Source of the DNA: Agromyces cavernae
GTDB lineage: Bacteria; Actinomycetota; Actinomycetes; Actinomycetales; Microbacteriaceae
Direction: 5' to 3'
Length of the DNA stretch: 64,000 nt
NCBI RefSeq assembly: GCF_021044935.1
Contig: NZ_JAJNMP010000005.1
Span: 32,441-96,440 of the forward strand
Positions 18,474-27,481 of this stretch are shown here, piece after piece. How positions within the stretch are numbered: position 1 is the stretch's first letter; each line of letters begins with the position of its first letter. The notes under the pieces are model-generated. The model searched no databases. It saw only the letters and a program-made list of their open reading frames with translations, and was not told where the DNA came from. The position numbers were made by a program, and so were the translations under genes.

Positions 18474-18572
18474 ATGACGCAGCCCTTTGACGAATCACGG
18501 CTCGACGAGATCGGGTTCGTCGACGAGCTCACGCCCACGACCTCCGCGATCGTCATTCTCGGGTACAACTGA
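18474..18572 (+). CDS. 32-aa peptide, RiPP-precursor-like, function unknown
   Basis: The ORF encodes a 32-residue peptide: an acidic N-terminal part (MTQPFDESRLDEIGFVDEL), a TPTTSA hinge and a hydrophobic end (IVILGYN). About 28 of 32 codons end in G or C, as expected for a coding frame here. GGAG at about 18456 precedes ATG 18468 and ATG 18474, both in frame. The acidic leader-like half with LDEIGFVDEL, followed by a Thr/Ser-containing hydrophobic tail, recalls precursors of modified peptides. No modifying enzyme or exporter is in the flanks, and I do not recognise a family. It ends 7 bp before the convergent lactonase stop. Confidence 0.55.
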   Translation: MTQPFDESRLDEIGFVDELTPTTSAIVILGYN

Positions 18573-18579
18573 CGGGCTG

Positions 18580-19635
18580 CTAGGGCATCCGCGCCAGGCA
18601 GGCCGGCGCCGGAGTCTCGAGCGTCGCGACCACTTCGGTCGGCACACCGCCGGCGAGCGCGATCACGGCGATCGAGTCCGAGCCCTGGTCGGCGACGAGT
18701 GCGAACCGCTCGTCGTACGTGAGCTCGAGGTCGCGCGGGTGCCGCCCGCCCGTCGGCACGGTCGCGACGAGTTCGAGCGTGCGCGCCCCGGCGTCGAACC
18801 GCAGCGCACGGAGCGCGTCCGCGTCGCGGTCGCCGACGAGCACGATCCCCGTGCGCGTGAGACGGATGGCGGAGCACCCCAGCCCGCGAGGTTCGACATC
18901 TTCGCCGATCGACGACCATGCGACCTCACGACCTACGACGAGGTCGAGGACGCTCGCCGTGCGGTCGAGTTCGTTCGCGGTGATCGCGAAGTCGCCCGCG
19001 ACGACGAGGTGCCTCGGCCCGGCGCCGGCGTGCAGCACGATGTCGGACGCGAGGTCGTGGTCGAGCGCCGCGGGCAGCCCCGCGAGGCCGAGCACGCGAA
19101 CACGGTCGGTACCGAGGTCGGGCACGAGCAACCGGCCACGCGCCGAGTCGATGACCGCCTGGTGCGGGTGCGGCATCTGCTGGCGTGCTGCGTTGGGGCC
19201 CGTGCCGGTGAAGTCGACGGCGAGCGCGGCGTCGGCCGTGACATCCGGACCGACGGGATGCACCGAAAGGCGACCGCCCGAGTAGTTGGCGGCGAACAGC
19301 AGGTCTCCCGACTCCGCGAACGCGAGGTGGCAGGGGTCGGCCGCACCGGTCGCGCCGGCACGCCCGAACGGCGCGACGGTGTCGCCTTCGATCGTCCACG
19401 TCGAAACGAGCCCGTCTGCGAGCTCGTGCACGATACCCAGCACCCCGGTGGCGGGCGAGACGGCGAGGAACATCGGATTCGGGCCGACATCGACAGGCTC
19501 GCCGATCGTCGCTCGCCCGGCGCCGTCGATTTCGAGCGATCGGATGCCCCGAGCCGGAGATCCCAGCACCCCGAGCGTCGACGCCCCGACCCAGAACCTC
19601 GTCGTGTCGGAGGCCGTCTCACCGGTCGTCGTCAC
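18580..19635 (-). CDS. Lactonase-family (6-phosphogluconolactonase YbhE-like) beta-propeller
   Basis: A 351-aa protein with repeated propeller blades: GPNPMFLAVSPATG, DPCHLAFAESGDLLFAANYSGG, PHPHQAVIDSARGRLLVPDLGTDR, GPRHLVV and GGRHPRDLELTYDERFALVADQGSDSI. This matches the YbhE/lactonase family, whose best-known member hydrolyses 6-phosphogluconolactone. GTG 19635 is preferred because GGAGGCGAAC precedes it; a GTG nine codons upstream (19662) is the alternative. The gene stands alone, convergent with the small peptide ORF. Confidence 0.87.
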   Translation of the reverse strand: MTTTGETASDTTRFWVGASTLGVLGSPARGIRSLEIDGAGRATIGEPVDVGPNPMFLAVSPATGVLGIVHELADGLVSTWTIEGDTVAPFGRAGATGAADPCHLAFAESGDLLFAANYSGGRLSVHPVGPDVTADAALAVDFTGTGPNAARQQMPHPHQAVIDSARGRLLVPDLGTDRVRVLGLAGLPAALDHDLASDIVLHAGAGPRHLVVAGDFAITANELDRTASVLDLVVGREVAWSSIGEDVEPRGLGCSAIRLTRTGIVLVGDRDADALRALRFDAGARTLELVATVPTGGRHPRDLELTYDERFALVADQGSDSIAVIALAGGVPTEVVATLETPAPACLARMP

Positions 19636-19728
19636 GTTCGCCTCCACTTCCCGGTGCAGCACCTCGTTGGGCCACGTGCCGACAGCCGCAGGTCCACGCT
19701 ATCGCGAGCCGGTAGACTCGTGCGGTCA

Positions 19729-19800
19729 GCCTCTGTAGCTCAATGGAAGAGCAGCGCCGTCCTAAGGCGAGGGTTGGGGGTTCGAGTCCCTCCAGGGGCA
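19729..19800 (+). tRNA. tRNA-Arg (anticodon CCT)
   Basis: A 72-nt cloverleaf: a fully paired 7-bp acceptor stem (GCCTCTG with CAGGGGC, wobble included), D arm GCTC/GAGC, an anticodon arm with loop GTCCTAA (anticodon CCT, reading AGG), a T arm with TTCGAGT, and discriminator A. The 27-43 pair is mismatched. CCA is not encoded. TAGACT at 19713 is a possible -10 box. Confidence 0.93.
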
Positions 19801-19825
19801 CGCGCGGCAGACCTCCGCGAGTCGC

Positions 19826-22800
19826 TCACCCCTCGATGAGCCCGCGGATGTCGTCGGCCGAGAGCGACTCGCTGAACAGATCGTCGTCGTCCATGAGCGA
19901 CGACACGAGCGCGTCCTTCTTGGCCTTCAGCGCCATGACCTTCTCTTCGATCGTGCCCTCGGCGACCATGCGGTAGACCATCACGGTCTTCGCCTGGCCG
20001 ATGCGGTGGGCGCGGTCGACAGCCTGGGCCTCGCTGGCCGGGTTCCACCACGGGTCGAGCAGGAACACGTAGTCGGCCTCGGTGAGATTCAGCCCGAACC
20101 CGCCCGCCTTCAGGCTGATCAGGAACACCGGCGCCTTGCCCGTGCGGAACCGGTCGATGACCTCGCTCCGGCGCCGAGTCGCCCCGTCGAGATACGCGTA
20201 GGGCACCCCGGCCGCCTCGAGGCGGGCCGCCGCGAGCTGCAGGAACGACGTGAACTGGCTGAACACGAGCGCCCGGTGCCCCTCGGCGATGACCTCGTCG
20301 AGCTGCTCGAACAGCGCGTCGAGCTTGGCCGACGGCACCTCGGCGTACTGCTCGCCGTCGATGAGGCCGGCGTGCAGGCTCAGCATGCGCAGCAGCGTGA
20401 GTGAGCGGAACACCGTGAACCGGTTGCGGTCGAGATCGTCGATGAGGCCGAGCAGCTTCTGTCGCTCACGCTGCAGGAACGTGTCGTAGATGCGGCGGTG
20501 CGCCGGGTCGAGCGCGACCGACAGCACCTGCTCCTGCTTCTCGGGAAGCTCGGGGGCCACGAGCTCTTTCGTGCGGCGCAGCACGAGCGGCCGGATGCGC
20601 CGCCGCAGGCGCGCGAGCCGATCGGTGTTGTGGTCGTTCTCGATGGGGCGGCGGTAGCGCTCGGCGAACGCGCGCGCCGAGGGGAAGAGCCCGGGCGCGA
20701 CGATCTTCATGAGCGCCCACAACTCCATCAGGTTGTTCTCGACGGGCGTGCCGGTGACGGCGAGCCTGAAGGGCGCGCGGATGTCGCGTGCCGCGGCATT
20801 GGCCTTCGACGCGCCGTTCTTCACGAACTGGGCCTCGTCGAGCACGAGCCCCGCCCAGTCGATCGCGGCGAACGCGTCGGCGTCGAGCCGCAGGATCGCG
20901 TAGCTCGTGACGACGATGTCGGCTCCTGCCGCGGCATCGGCGATGCGACGTCCGCTCGCGGCCTGGGTGGCGCCCACGGTCGTCACCCGCAGGCCGGGCA
21001 CGAAGCGGGCGGCCTCGGCCGCCCAGTTCGAGACGACCGACGTCGGGGCGACGACGAGGAACGGCGGGGTCGGGGCATCCGCCTGTTCGATCGCGTGCGC
21101 CATCAACGCGAGCGTCTGCGCGGTCTTGCCGAGGCCCATGTCGTCGGCGAGGATGCCGCCGAGCCCGTGCCGGTGGAGGAACGCGAGCCAGCGGAACCCC
21201 TCGAGCTGGTAGGGCCGCAGTTCGAGCGCGAGACCGGTGGGCGGTGCGACCGGCTCGATGCCGCCGGGGTTGTTGAGGCCTGCGACCGTCTCGCGCCATG
21301 AGACCGCGGATTCGGACTCGTCGGCGAGGTCCTCGAATTCCGACCAGAGGCTCGCCTGCGTTCGGTGGATGGCGACGCCCGTCTCCCACTCGTGGAGCGA
21401 CCCAGCCTCGTCGATCAGCTCGCGCAGCGGCTCGAACACCGGATGCGCCAGCGAGAGGTAACTGCCGTCGACGAGCAACAGCTTCTTGCGGCCGTGCGAG
21501 AGGGCGCTGAACAGCGGCCCGAACGGCACCTTCTTGCCCTCGACGGTGACGATGACCCCGAGGTCGAACCAGTCGGTGCGCTCGCTCTCGACCGTCGTGA
21601 CGGTGAGCCTGGGTGCTTCGACGAGCTCGCGGTAGACGGGCGCCTCGCCCACGGTCTCGACGCGCAGGCGATCGAGCTCGGCGAGCCGGGGCAGCAGGCG
21701 GGCCGCGAACTCGGCCGCCTCGAGGCCGCGCAATGCCACGTCTGCACGCAGGTTCGGCTCGGCGTCGCGGGTGAGCAGCGGTGCACCGGCGTCGTCGTCG
21801 GCGAGGATCGCGACGGCGCGGGCAGCCACGACGCGCTCGACATCGGGGTCGTGGAACTCGGCGGCGGGTGCGTCGACCGGCAGCAGGTCACCGCCGTCCC
21901 GCTGCCACGCCCACTCGAGGCGCATCACGTGGTTCGGCTCATGTGTTGCCGTGAGCACGAGCGTCGCGGGTTCGAGCGGCGGCAGCTCGAAGCTCGCATC
22001 GCGACTCTCGACGCGCAACGAGCGGGCGAGCGCCGCATAGTGGTCGGCGACGAACGATGCGACCTCGTCGGCGGGAATACGCACCGGCTCGCTGCGGGTG
22101 ATGGCGACGCGCTGCGCCTCGGTGAGCCGCCCGCGAAGCGGTGCGAGCACGATCGAGCCCCGTGCGAAGTCGAAGGCGTAGACGCCATGCGTGCCGATGA
22201 GCCGCACACGGTCGGCCGACACGGTGGTGCCGTCGACGCGCACCATCGTCGCGAGCAGCAGGTCGGCGTCGCCGACGTCCCCGACCGACTCGTCGGGGCC
22301 GCTGTCGCTGCCGCCGTGGCTATCGCCGTCGTGGTCGCGTTCTCGCCATGCGTCGAGGCCGATCGACGCGTGCGGCGAGACCGACACCGTCGACCTGGCG
22401 TTGGTGCCGACGAGCGCGATGCCGAGCGAGGACGCCTGCTCGAACAGCGCCCAGAGCGTGGGGCTCTCGAACTCGTCGAGCGAGATCCACGCCGAGCCGA
22501 AGTCGGCGAAACCCGCGTGCCGCGCGCCCTTGAGCGCAGAGAACTCGGCGAACCACCGCGCCTGGGCGGGGTCGAACCCGTTCGCGACGCCCTGGAAGCC
22601 GACGTTCTGCCAGGTGAGCGAGCCCTTGATCCACCCGCCGCGACTGCCGCGGGTGACGGGTCGCACCGCGAGCCGGTCGACCGATGCTTCGCTCACAGCC
22701 GGCGCGTCACGCGGACCCTGCCAGCGGTTCGGCCCGCGCGAGACCCGCTCGCGCAACTCGAACTGCAGTGCGAGCGGTGACGTGGGCGCAGGGGGAGCGG

Positions 22801-23212
22801 CGTGCCCGCCACCAGCGAGGCGAGCGAGCTCGGCCCGCCAGTCGGCGGGCTCGGGAACCTCGGGCGCGGAGCGCGCGGCATCGGCTTGCTGACGCTGCTC
22901 GAGGTGACGCTCGCCGCTCGCCAGCAGTACCGCGGCGACGTGCTTGCAGTTCAGGCTCACCGGGCAGCTGCAGCCGGCGCCGAGGATCGACACCCGGTCG
23001 GGTCGGCCGAGGTCGAGGCTGACCTGTACGCGGTAAGGCGAGGGAGCCGTGCCCTGCACGTGGGCGGTGAGCCGGAACCGCGCGGGATCCCAGGTGAGCG
23101 AACCGACATCGCCCGCCTTGAGGATCGTTCGCCCGCGGCTGAGCGCGAGCGGCCCGACGAGTCGCGCGACCTGCAATTCCTCGACGAGGGGGAACGCGGA
23201 GTCGACAGGCAT
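19826..23212 (-). CDS. SNF2-family DNA helicase/translocase with SWIM zinc finger
   Basis: A 1128-aa protein. The N-terminal SWIM motif (CSCPVSLNCKH: Cys81, Cys83, Cys89, His91) is followed by a long middle region and the SNF2 ATPase. Walker A is LADDMGLGKTAQT near residue 690, DEAQ is in LVLDEAQFVKN, the TGTPVENN loop follows, and the C-terminal helicase domain has FSQFTSFLQLA and DRAHRIGQ. Family members are ATP-driven DNA translocases linked to repair or recombination; a specific role is not known. It is convergent with tRNA-Arg and divergent (90 bp) from an ATP-dependent DNA ligase, which would suit a repair role. Confidence 0.94.
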   Translation of the reverse strand: MPVDSAFPLVEELQVARLVGPLALSRGRTILKAGDVGSLTWDPARFRLTAHVQGTAPSPYRVQVSLDLGRPDRVSILGAGCSCPVSLNCKHVAAVLLASGERHLEQRQQADAARSAPEVPEPADWRAELARLAGGGHAAPPAPTSPLALQFELRERVSRGPNRWQGPRDAPAVSEASVDRLAVRPVTRGSRGGWIKGSLTWQNVGFQGVANGFDPAQARWFAEFSALKGARHAGFADFGSAWISLDEFESPTLWALFEQASSLGIALVGTNARSTVSVSPHASIGLDAWRERDHDGDSHGGSDSGPDESVGDVGDADLLLATMVRVDGTTVSADRVRLIGTHGVYAFDFARGSIVLAPLRGRLTEAQRVAITRSEPVRIPADEVASFVADHYAALARSLRVESRDASFELPPLEPATLVLTATHEPNHVMRLEWAWQRDGGDLLPVDAPAAEFHDPDVERVVAARAVAILADDDAGAPLLTRDAEPNLRADVALRGLEAAEFAARLLPRLAELDRLRVETVGEAPVYRELVEAPRLTVTTVESERTDWFDLGVIVTVEGKKVPFGPLFSALSHGRKKLLLVDGSYLSLAHPVFEPLRELIDEAGSLHEWETGVAIHRTQASLWSEFEDLADESESAVSWRETVAGLNNPGGIEPVAPPTGLALELRPYQLEGFRWLAFLHRHGLGGILADDMGLGKTAQTLALMAHAIEQADAPTPPFLVVAPTSVVSNWAAEAARFVPGLRVTTVGATQAASGRRIADAAAGADIVVTSYAILRLDADAFAAIDWAGLVLDEAQFVKNGASKANAAARDIRAPFRLAVTGTPVENNLMELWALMKIVAPGLFPSARAFAERYRRPIENDHNTDRLARLRRRIRPLVLRRTKELVAPELPEKQEQVLSVALDPAHRRIYDTFLQRERQKLLGLIDDLDRNRFTVFRSLTLLRMLSLHAGLIDGEQYAEVPSAKLDALFEQLDEVIAEGHRALVFSQFTSFLQLAAARLEAAGVPYAYLDGATRRRSEVIDRFRTGKAPVFLISLKAGGFGLNLTEADYVFLLDPWWNPASEAQAVDRAHRIGQAKTVMVYRMVAEGTIEEKVMALKAKKDALVSSLMDDDDLFSESLSADDIRGLIEG

Positions 23213-23302
23213 CCTTCAATGCTCGCACCAACCGGTGACCTCGCGCACATCGGTGATCGCCCGACGGCTGCGCGATCGCCCGCACCGGAGCATGATGGTC
23301 GG

Positions 23303-24376
23303 ATGGACCTCCCCGTGATGCCGCCGGTCGCGCCGATGCTCTCGAAAGCCGTGAAGGCGATCCCCGATGTCGGACACGTCGAACCCAAGTGGGACGGCTT
23401 CCGCACGATCGTGTTCAAGGACGGCGACGAGGTCGAACTCGGCAGCCGGAACGAGCGCCCGATGACGCGGTACTTCCCCGAGCTCGTCGAGGCGCTGCGA
23501 CAGAACCTGCCGGCACGGTGCGTCGTCGACGGCGAGATCATCCTCGTCCGCGACGGCCAGCTCGACTTCGATGCCCTGCAGCAACGCATCCATCCGGCTG
23601 CGAGCCGCGTCAACATGCTCTCCGAGGCGACGCCTGCGTCATTCGTCGCGTTCGACCTGCTCGCCCTCGACGACGACGACCTCATGCAGCGGCCGTTCGG
23701 CGAGCGACGGCGGCGACTCGTGGATGCGCTCACCGAGTCGGGTGCGGCCGACCCCGTGTTCGTCACCCCGGCGACGGCCGATCTCACCGAGGCGAACGAC
23801 TGGTTCACGAGGTTCGAGGGTGCCGGCCTCGACGGCGTCGTCGCGAAGCCGCTCGACGGCACCTACCAGCCCGACAAGCGCACGATGTTCAAGATCAAGC
23901 ACGACCGCACCGCCGACTGCGTGGTCGCCGGATTCCGCTGGCACAAGTCGGGCGGCATCGTCGGCTCGCTGCTGCTCGGCCTCTACGGCGACGATGGCCG
24001 ACTGCATCACGTCGGCGTCGCCGCATCGTTCCCCATGGCACGCCGCGCGAGCCTCGTCGGCGAACTCGAGCCGCTCGTCGAGACCGACTTGTCGCGGCAT
24101 CCCTGGGGCGAATGGGCCGACCAGGAGGCGCACGCGAACACGCGCATGCCCGGCGTGGTGAGCCGCTGGTCGGCGGGCAAGAACCTCTCGTTCGTGCCGC
24201 TGCGCCCCGAGCTCGTCGTCGAGGTCGCCTACGACCAGATGGAGGGCGACCGGTTCCGGCACACGGCGCAGTTCCGTCGCTGGCGCACCGATCGCACTCC
24301 CGAGAGCTGCACCTACGACCAGCTCGAGTCGCCGGCCGGCATCGACCTGGCCGAGATCCTGCCGGTACGCCGCTGA
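23303..24376 (+). CDS. ATP-dependent DNA ligase (LigC-like)
   Basis: A 357-aa ligase. The adenylation domain holds the AMP-accepting Lys29 in EPKWDGFR, then VDGEII, FVAFDLLAL, EGVVAK-type (LDGVVAKPL) and FKIKHDR motifs. An OB-fold follows (GSLLLGLYGDDGRLHHVG to VEVAYDQMEGDRFRHTAQFRRWR). The size and absence of extra domains match the LigC group used in accessory repair rather than replicative LigA. GGAG lies 14 nt before ATG 23303. Divergent from the SNF2-like translocase. No Ku or polymerase domain is seen nearby. Confidence 0.92.
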   Translation: MDLPVMPPVAPMLSKAVKAIPDVGHVEPKWDGFRTIVFKDGDEVELGSRNERPMTRYFPELVEALRQNLPARCVVDGEIILVRDGQLDFDALQQRIHPAASRVNMLSEATPASFVAFDLLALDDDDLMQRPFGERRRRLVDALTESGAADPVFVTPATADLTEANDWFTRFEGAGLDGVVAKPLDGTYQPDKRTMFKIKHDRTADCVVAGFRWHKSGGIVGSLLLGLYGDDGRLHHVGVAASFPMARRASLVGELEPLVETDLSRHPWGEWADQEAHANTRMPGVVSRWSAGKNLSFVPLRPELVVEVAYDQMEGDRFRHTAQFRRWRTDRTPESCTYDQLESPAGIDLAEILPVRR

Positions 24377-24420
24377 GCACTCCGACGCGAGGGCGAGCGG
24401 ATGCCGCTGCCCGCGCCGGC

Positions 24421-24957
24421 TCACAGCACGGTGCGCAGCCCTGCCGACAGTGCGGTGTGGTGCTCGAAGACGAGATTGGTCTCGGTGAGCGCGACGGCGG
24501 GATTCGCCGAGAGGTTCTTCAGCACGAACTCGCGCACGTGGGCGCTGTCGCGCACGCGCACGTGGATGAGGAAATCTTCACTGCCACCGAGGAAGAAGAG
24601 CTGGGCGACCTCGGGCTGGGTGCGCAGCTCGTCGGAGATCTGCTCCATGAGGTGCCGCGCGCCGGGGCGGATGCGCACGCTCACGAGCGCCTGCAGGTGG
24701 TAGCCGAGCGCCTCGGGATCGATCTCGGCGGTGTACCGCACGATGACGCCGCGCTCGCGCAGTGAGCGCACCCGGGCGAGGCACGTCGACGGCGAGACTC
24801 CCACCTCGCGGGCCAGGTCGACGTTCGGGATGCGGGCGTTCTCATGCAGGCGGGCGATGATCTGCCGGTCGATCGCGTCGAGCGCGTATGCGGTGGGATC
24901 GGCGCCGGGTGCGCTGATCTGCGGTGAATCGGTCAACTGAACACCCTCGATTCGCAT
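24421..24957 (-). CDS. Lrp/AsnC-family regulator, probable controller of ald
   Basis: A regulator of 171-178 aa. The N-terminal HTH contains LDAIDRQIIARLHENARIPN and STCLARVRSLRERGVI; a C-terminal RAM/ligand domain follows (SEDFLIHVRVRD). Lrp/AsnC proteins respond to amino acids; AldR-type members activate alanine dehydrogenase. ATG 24957 is given, but TTG 24936 has a better ribosome site (GAGGG 8 nt before) and could be the true start. Divergent from ald, with a palindrome over its own -10. Confidence 0.9.
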   Translation of the reverse strand: MRIEGVQLTDSPQISAPGADPTAYALDAIDRQIIARLHENARIPNVDLAREVGVSPSTCLARVRSLRERGVIVRYTAEIDPEALGYHLQALVSVRIRPGARHLMEQISDELRTQPEVAQLFFLGGSEDFLIHVRVRDSAHVREFVLKNLSANPAVALTETNLVFEHHTALSAGLRTVL

Positions 24958-24975
24958 GACTGCAACGGATTTCGC

Positions 24976-25041
24976 AATTCTACCGAATTATCAACGGTGA
25001 CACTTTCGTATCGGCGAACAAGCGGCGAAAATTGTCTACAA
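24976..25041. promoter_or_regulatory. Lrp/ald divergent control region with two palindromes
   Basis: AATTC-TACC-GAATT (24976-24989) is a perfect 5-bp-arm palindrome that covers TAGAAT, the likely -10 of the Lrp gene read on the minus strand. TTGT-CT-ACAA (25032-25041) lies 26 bp before the ald start. Both are AT-rich against the background and are candidate Lrp-type operator half-sites. Confidence 0.5.
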
Positions 25042-25066
25042 CCCCCACACAGCATTCGGAGTAATC

Positions 25067-26167
25067 ATGCACATCGGTGTGCCCACTGAGATCAAGAACA
25101 ACGAATTCCGCGTCGCCATGACGCCCGCGGGCGTGCACGCGCTCGCGACGCGCGGCCACCGCGTCGCCATCCAGGCCGGGGCCGGCGCGGGTGCCGGGTA
25201 CTCCGACGACGAGTACGCCGTCGCCGGTGCCACCATCGTCGCCACGGCCGAAGAGGCGTGGTCGGCCGAGCTCGTGCTCAAGGTGAAAGAGCCGATCGCT
25301 TCCGAGTACGGGTTCCTGCGCGAAGACCTCACGCTCTTCACCTACCTGCACCTCGCCGCAGACCTGCCGCTGACCCGGGCGATCCTCGACTCCGGCGTCA
25401 CCGCGATCGCCTACGAGACGGTGCAGCTGGCCGACCGGTCGCTGCCGCTGCTCACTCCGATGAGCGAGGTCGCGGGTCGCCTCGCACCGCAGGTCGGCGC
25501 TGCCGAGCTGCTCGCCTCACGCGGCGGTCGCGGGGTGCTGATGGCCGGCGTGCCCGGCACCAGCCCGGCGAAGGTCGTCGTCATCGGCGGCGGCGTCGCG
25601 GGAGAGCAGGCCGCCGCGACGGCGCTCGGCCTCGGCGCCGACGTCACGGTGTTCGACATCTCACTGCCCAAGCTGCGCGAAATCGACGCCCGGTACGACC
25701 ACCGCATCCACACCCTCGCCTCGTCGCCGTACGAGATCGCCCGTCAGCTGAAGGATGCCGACCTCGTGATCGGCGCCGTGCTCGTGCCGGGTGCCGCCGC
25801 GCCGAAGGTGGTCACCGACGAGATGGTCGCCGGCATGAAGCGAGGCTCGGTGCTCGTCGACATCGCGATCGACCAGGGCGGCTGCTTCGAGGGCTCGCAC
25901 GCGACGACCCACGCCGACCCGACGTTCCGCGTGCACGACGCGATCTTCTACTGCGTCGCGAACATGCCCGGCGCAGTGCCGGCGACCTCGACCCCGGCGC
26001 TCACCAACTCGACGCTTCCGTACACCCTGAAGATCGCCGACCTCGGCTGGCAGGCCGCGCTGGCCGCCGACCCCGCGCTCGCGAAGGGCCTGAACGCGAC
26101 CGGCGGGCACCTCACCAACGAGGGCGTCGCCGCCGCGCACGGCCTCGAGTACTCCGCCGCCGGCTGA
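25067..26167 (+). CDS. ald: Alanine dehydrogenase
   Basis: A 366-aa NAD-dependent enzyme that interconverts L-alanine with pyruvate and ammonia. The N-terminal [22 protein letters not shown], the LVLKVKEP lysine loop, the Rossmann motif [13 protein letters not shown] near 170, and [14 protein letters not shown] are all canonical, and the length is normal (about 370). The divergent Lrp/AsnC gene is its likely regulator, as for AldR and ald in mycobacteria. The 49 bp after its stop hold no clear terminator. Confidence 0.97.
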   Translation: MHIGVPTEIKNNEFRVAMTPAGVHALATRGHRVAIQAGAGAGAGYSDDEYAVAGATIVATAEEAWSAELVLKVKEPIASEYGFLREDLTLFTYLHLAADLPLTRAILDSGVTAIAYETVQLADRSLPLLTPMSEVAGRLAPQVGAAELLASRGGRGVLMAGVPGTSPAKVVVIGGGVAGEQAAATALGLGADVTVFDISLPKLREIDARYDHRIHTLASSPYEIARQLKDADLVIGAVLVPGAAAPKVVTDEMVAGMKRGSVLVDIAIDQGGCFEGSHATTHADPTFRVHDAIFYCVANMPGAVPATSTPALTNSTLPYTLKIADLGWQAALAADPALAKGLNATGGHLTNEGVAAAHGLEYSAAG

Positions 26168-26215
26168 GGGACGCCACCGCCCGGTGCGCCGACCGCGGCG
26201 ATCTCGTTGGGAGTC

Positions 26216-26659
26216 TTAGGGTCGCAGTGCCTCGATGACCTTCTGCACTCGCCGCGTTCGGGTGTCGTCAGTCTTGGCGGTCTCAACCGACTGAGCGTGT
26301 GCGCGCTGTTTGCTGTACGAAAGCGTCGACCAGGCCTTCGCTGCCGACGGGTCCGTGTCGAGGGCCGCCGCAAGTTCTGTGGGAATGTCGACGGTGCGCG
26401 GTGCGTCGTCGACTTCGAGGGTGACCTCGATCTCGTCGCCCGCGCCGCGGCCGGTGGCGGCCCGGGTTTCGGCGTTGAACGAGATCAGAAATCGGCCGCC
26501 CATCGATGCGATCGAGTTTCGGTACGTGTAGCCGCCGTCGATGGTGACGACGACGGGCACGCGCTTGCCGCGGCCGAAGCCGAGCACGATGTCATCGGGG
26601 ACGACGATGCCGACGTTGTTCCCGCCGGTGGCCCACAGCGTTGTTCGGTAGCTGACCAT
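26216..26659 (-). CDS. DUF1905/YdeI-like (OmpD-associated) protein
   Basis: A 147-aa protein. The first 90 residues form a DUF1905-like beta domain (YRTTLWATGGNNVGIVVPDDI and GGRFLISFNAETR). The C-terminal part (LAAALDTDPSAAKAWSTLSYSKQRAHAQSV in two blocks) matches the YdeI/bacteriocin-protection family. The role is poorly defined. ATG 26659 has AGGAGC upstream. First seen of a run of minus-strand accessory genes (26.2-29.5 kb) that may be under the MocR regulator at 29636. Confidence 0.82.
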   Translation of the reverse strand: MVSYRTTLWATGGNNVGIVVPDDIVLGFGRGKRVPVVVTIDGGYTYRNSIASMGGRFLISFNAETRAATGRGAGDEIEVTLEVDDAPRTVDIPTELAAALDTDPSAAKAWSTLSYSKQRAHAQSVETAKTDDTRTRRVQKVIEALRP

Positions 26660-26708
26660 GGTTGCTCCTTCGTGAATATCGATAGTGCTCTCGCGCCGTG
26701 TCATCCGT

Positions 26709-27398
26709 TCAGCGACGGTGCGCGTCAGGATGCGGGACGGTGCGGTAGGCGTAGAGGGATGCGCCGAGCAGCCACGCGAACCCGGCCACGACCGAGATCC
26801 ACAGGAAGAGCACGCCAAGGGGTGAGGCAGACAATGCCGCGCCGCCGACGAATCCGGCGACGATCGCGACTCCGCTGACGATGGAGAGCAGGAATACGGT
26901 GCGGGAGCCGCGGGAGCGCGCCCATGCGGCGACGATGAATGCTGCGATGCCGAGGGTGAGGAATCCGATGGCGCCGAACGCCAAGTGCAGCAATGCGCTG
27001 AGCGATCCGTCGCCGCTCGAGCTGCCAGGAGGGAAGCCCGCCATCGGGTCGGGTGGGAAGATGCCGCTGCCGACCAGGCACAGTCCGTAGACTCCGAGCA
27101 GTGCGCCCACCCATCCGGCTCGTCGGTTGGGTGTGACCGTTCGAGCGAAACCGACCGCGGCGGCGATGATCATCAGGCCGGTCAGGATCAGGTTGGCCGT
27201 CTGGATCCAGCCGGTGTCGGTGAGCATCAACAGGCTGAGCGCATGCTGGCTGAAGTCGAAGCCTGGCTTGAGCGCGGCGTGTACCACGGCGACGATCAGG
27301 TAGAACGGTCCGGCGACCACGCCCCAGCCGAGCAGGGAGCGGGTGACGGCTGCGCGGAGGTCGAATCCCTCGGCATTTCGGCCCGTCGTCGTGGTCAT
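26709..27398 (-). CDS. DUF998 integral membrane protein
   Basis: A 229-aa protein with six hydrophobic helices and the DUF998 features PGFDFSQHALSLL in loop 1 and GSGIFPPDPMAGFPPG in the central loop. The function of the family is unknown. ATG 27398 follows GAAAGGGA; a much longer open frame upstream is not supported. It lies 83 bp downstream of the DHFR-like gene. Confidence 0.85.
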   Translation of the reverse strand: MTTTTGRNAEGFDLRAAVTRSLLGWGVVAGPFYLIVAVVHAALKPGFDFSQHALSLLMLTDTGWIQTANLILTGLMIIAAAVGFARTVTPNRRAGWVGALLGVYGLCLVGSGIFPPDPMAGFPPGSSSGDGSLSALLHLAFGAIGFLTLGIAAFIVAAWARSRGSRTVFLLSIVSGVAIVAGFVGGAALSASPLGVLFLWISVVAGFAWLLGASLYAYRTVPHPDAHRR

Positions 27399-27481
27399 GG
27401 GGTCCCTTTCCTGGATGTGGGGTGGCTGTTCGATCTCGGTTCTCTCATGATCATTCTTGCGATCTCGTGCTTCTTGTTTCA

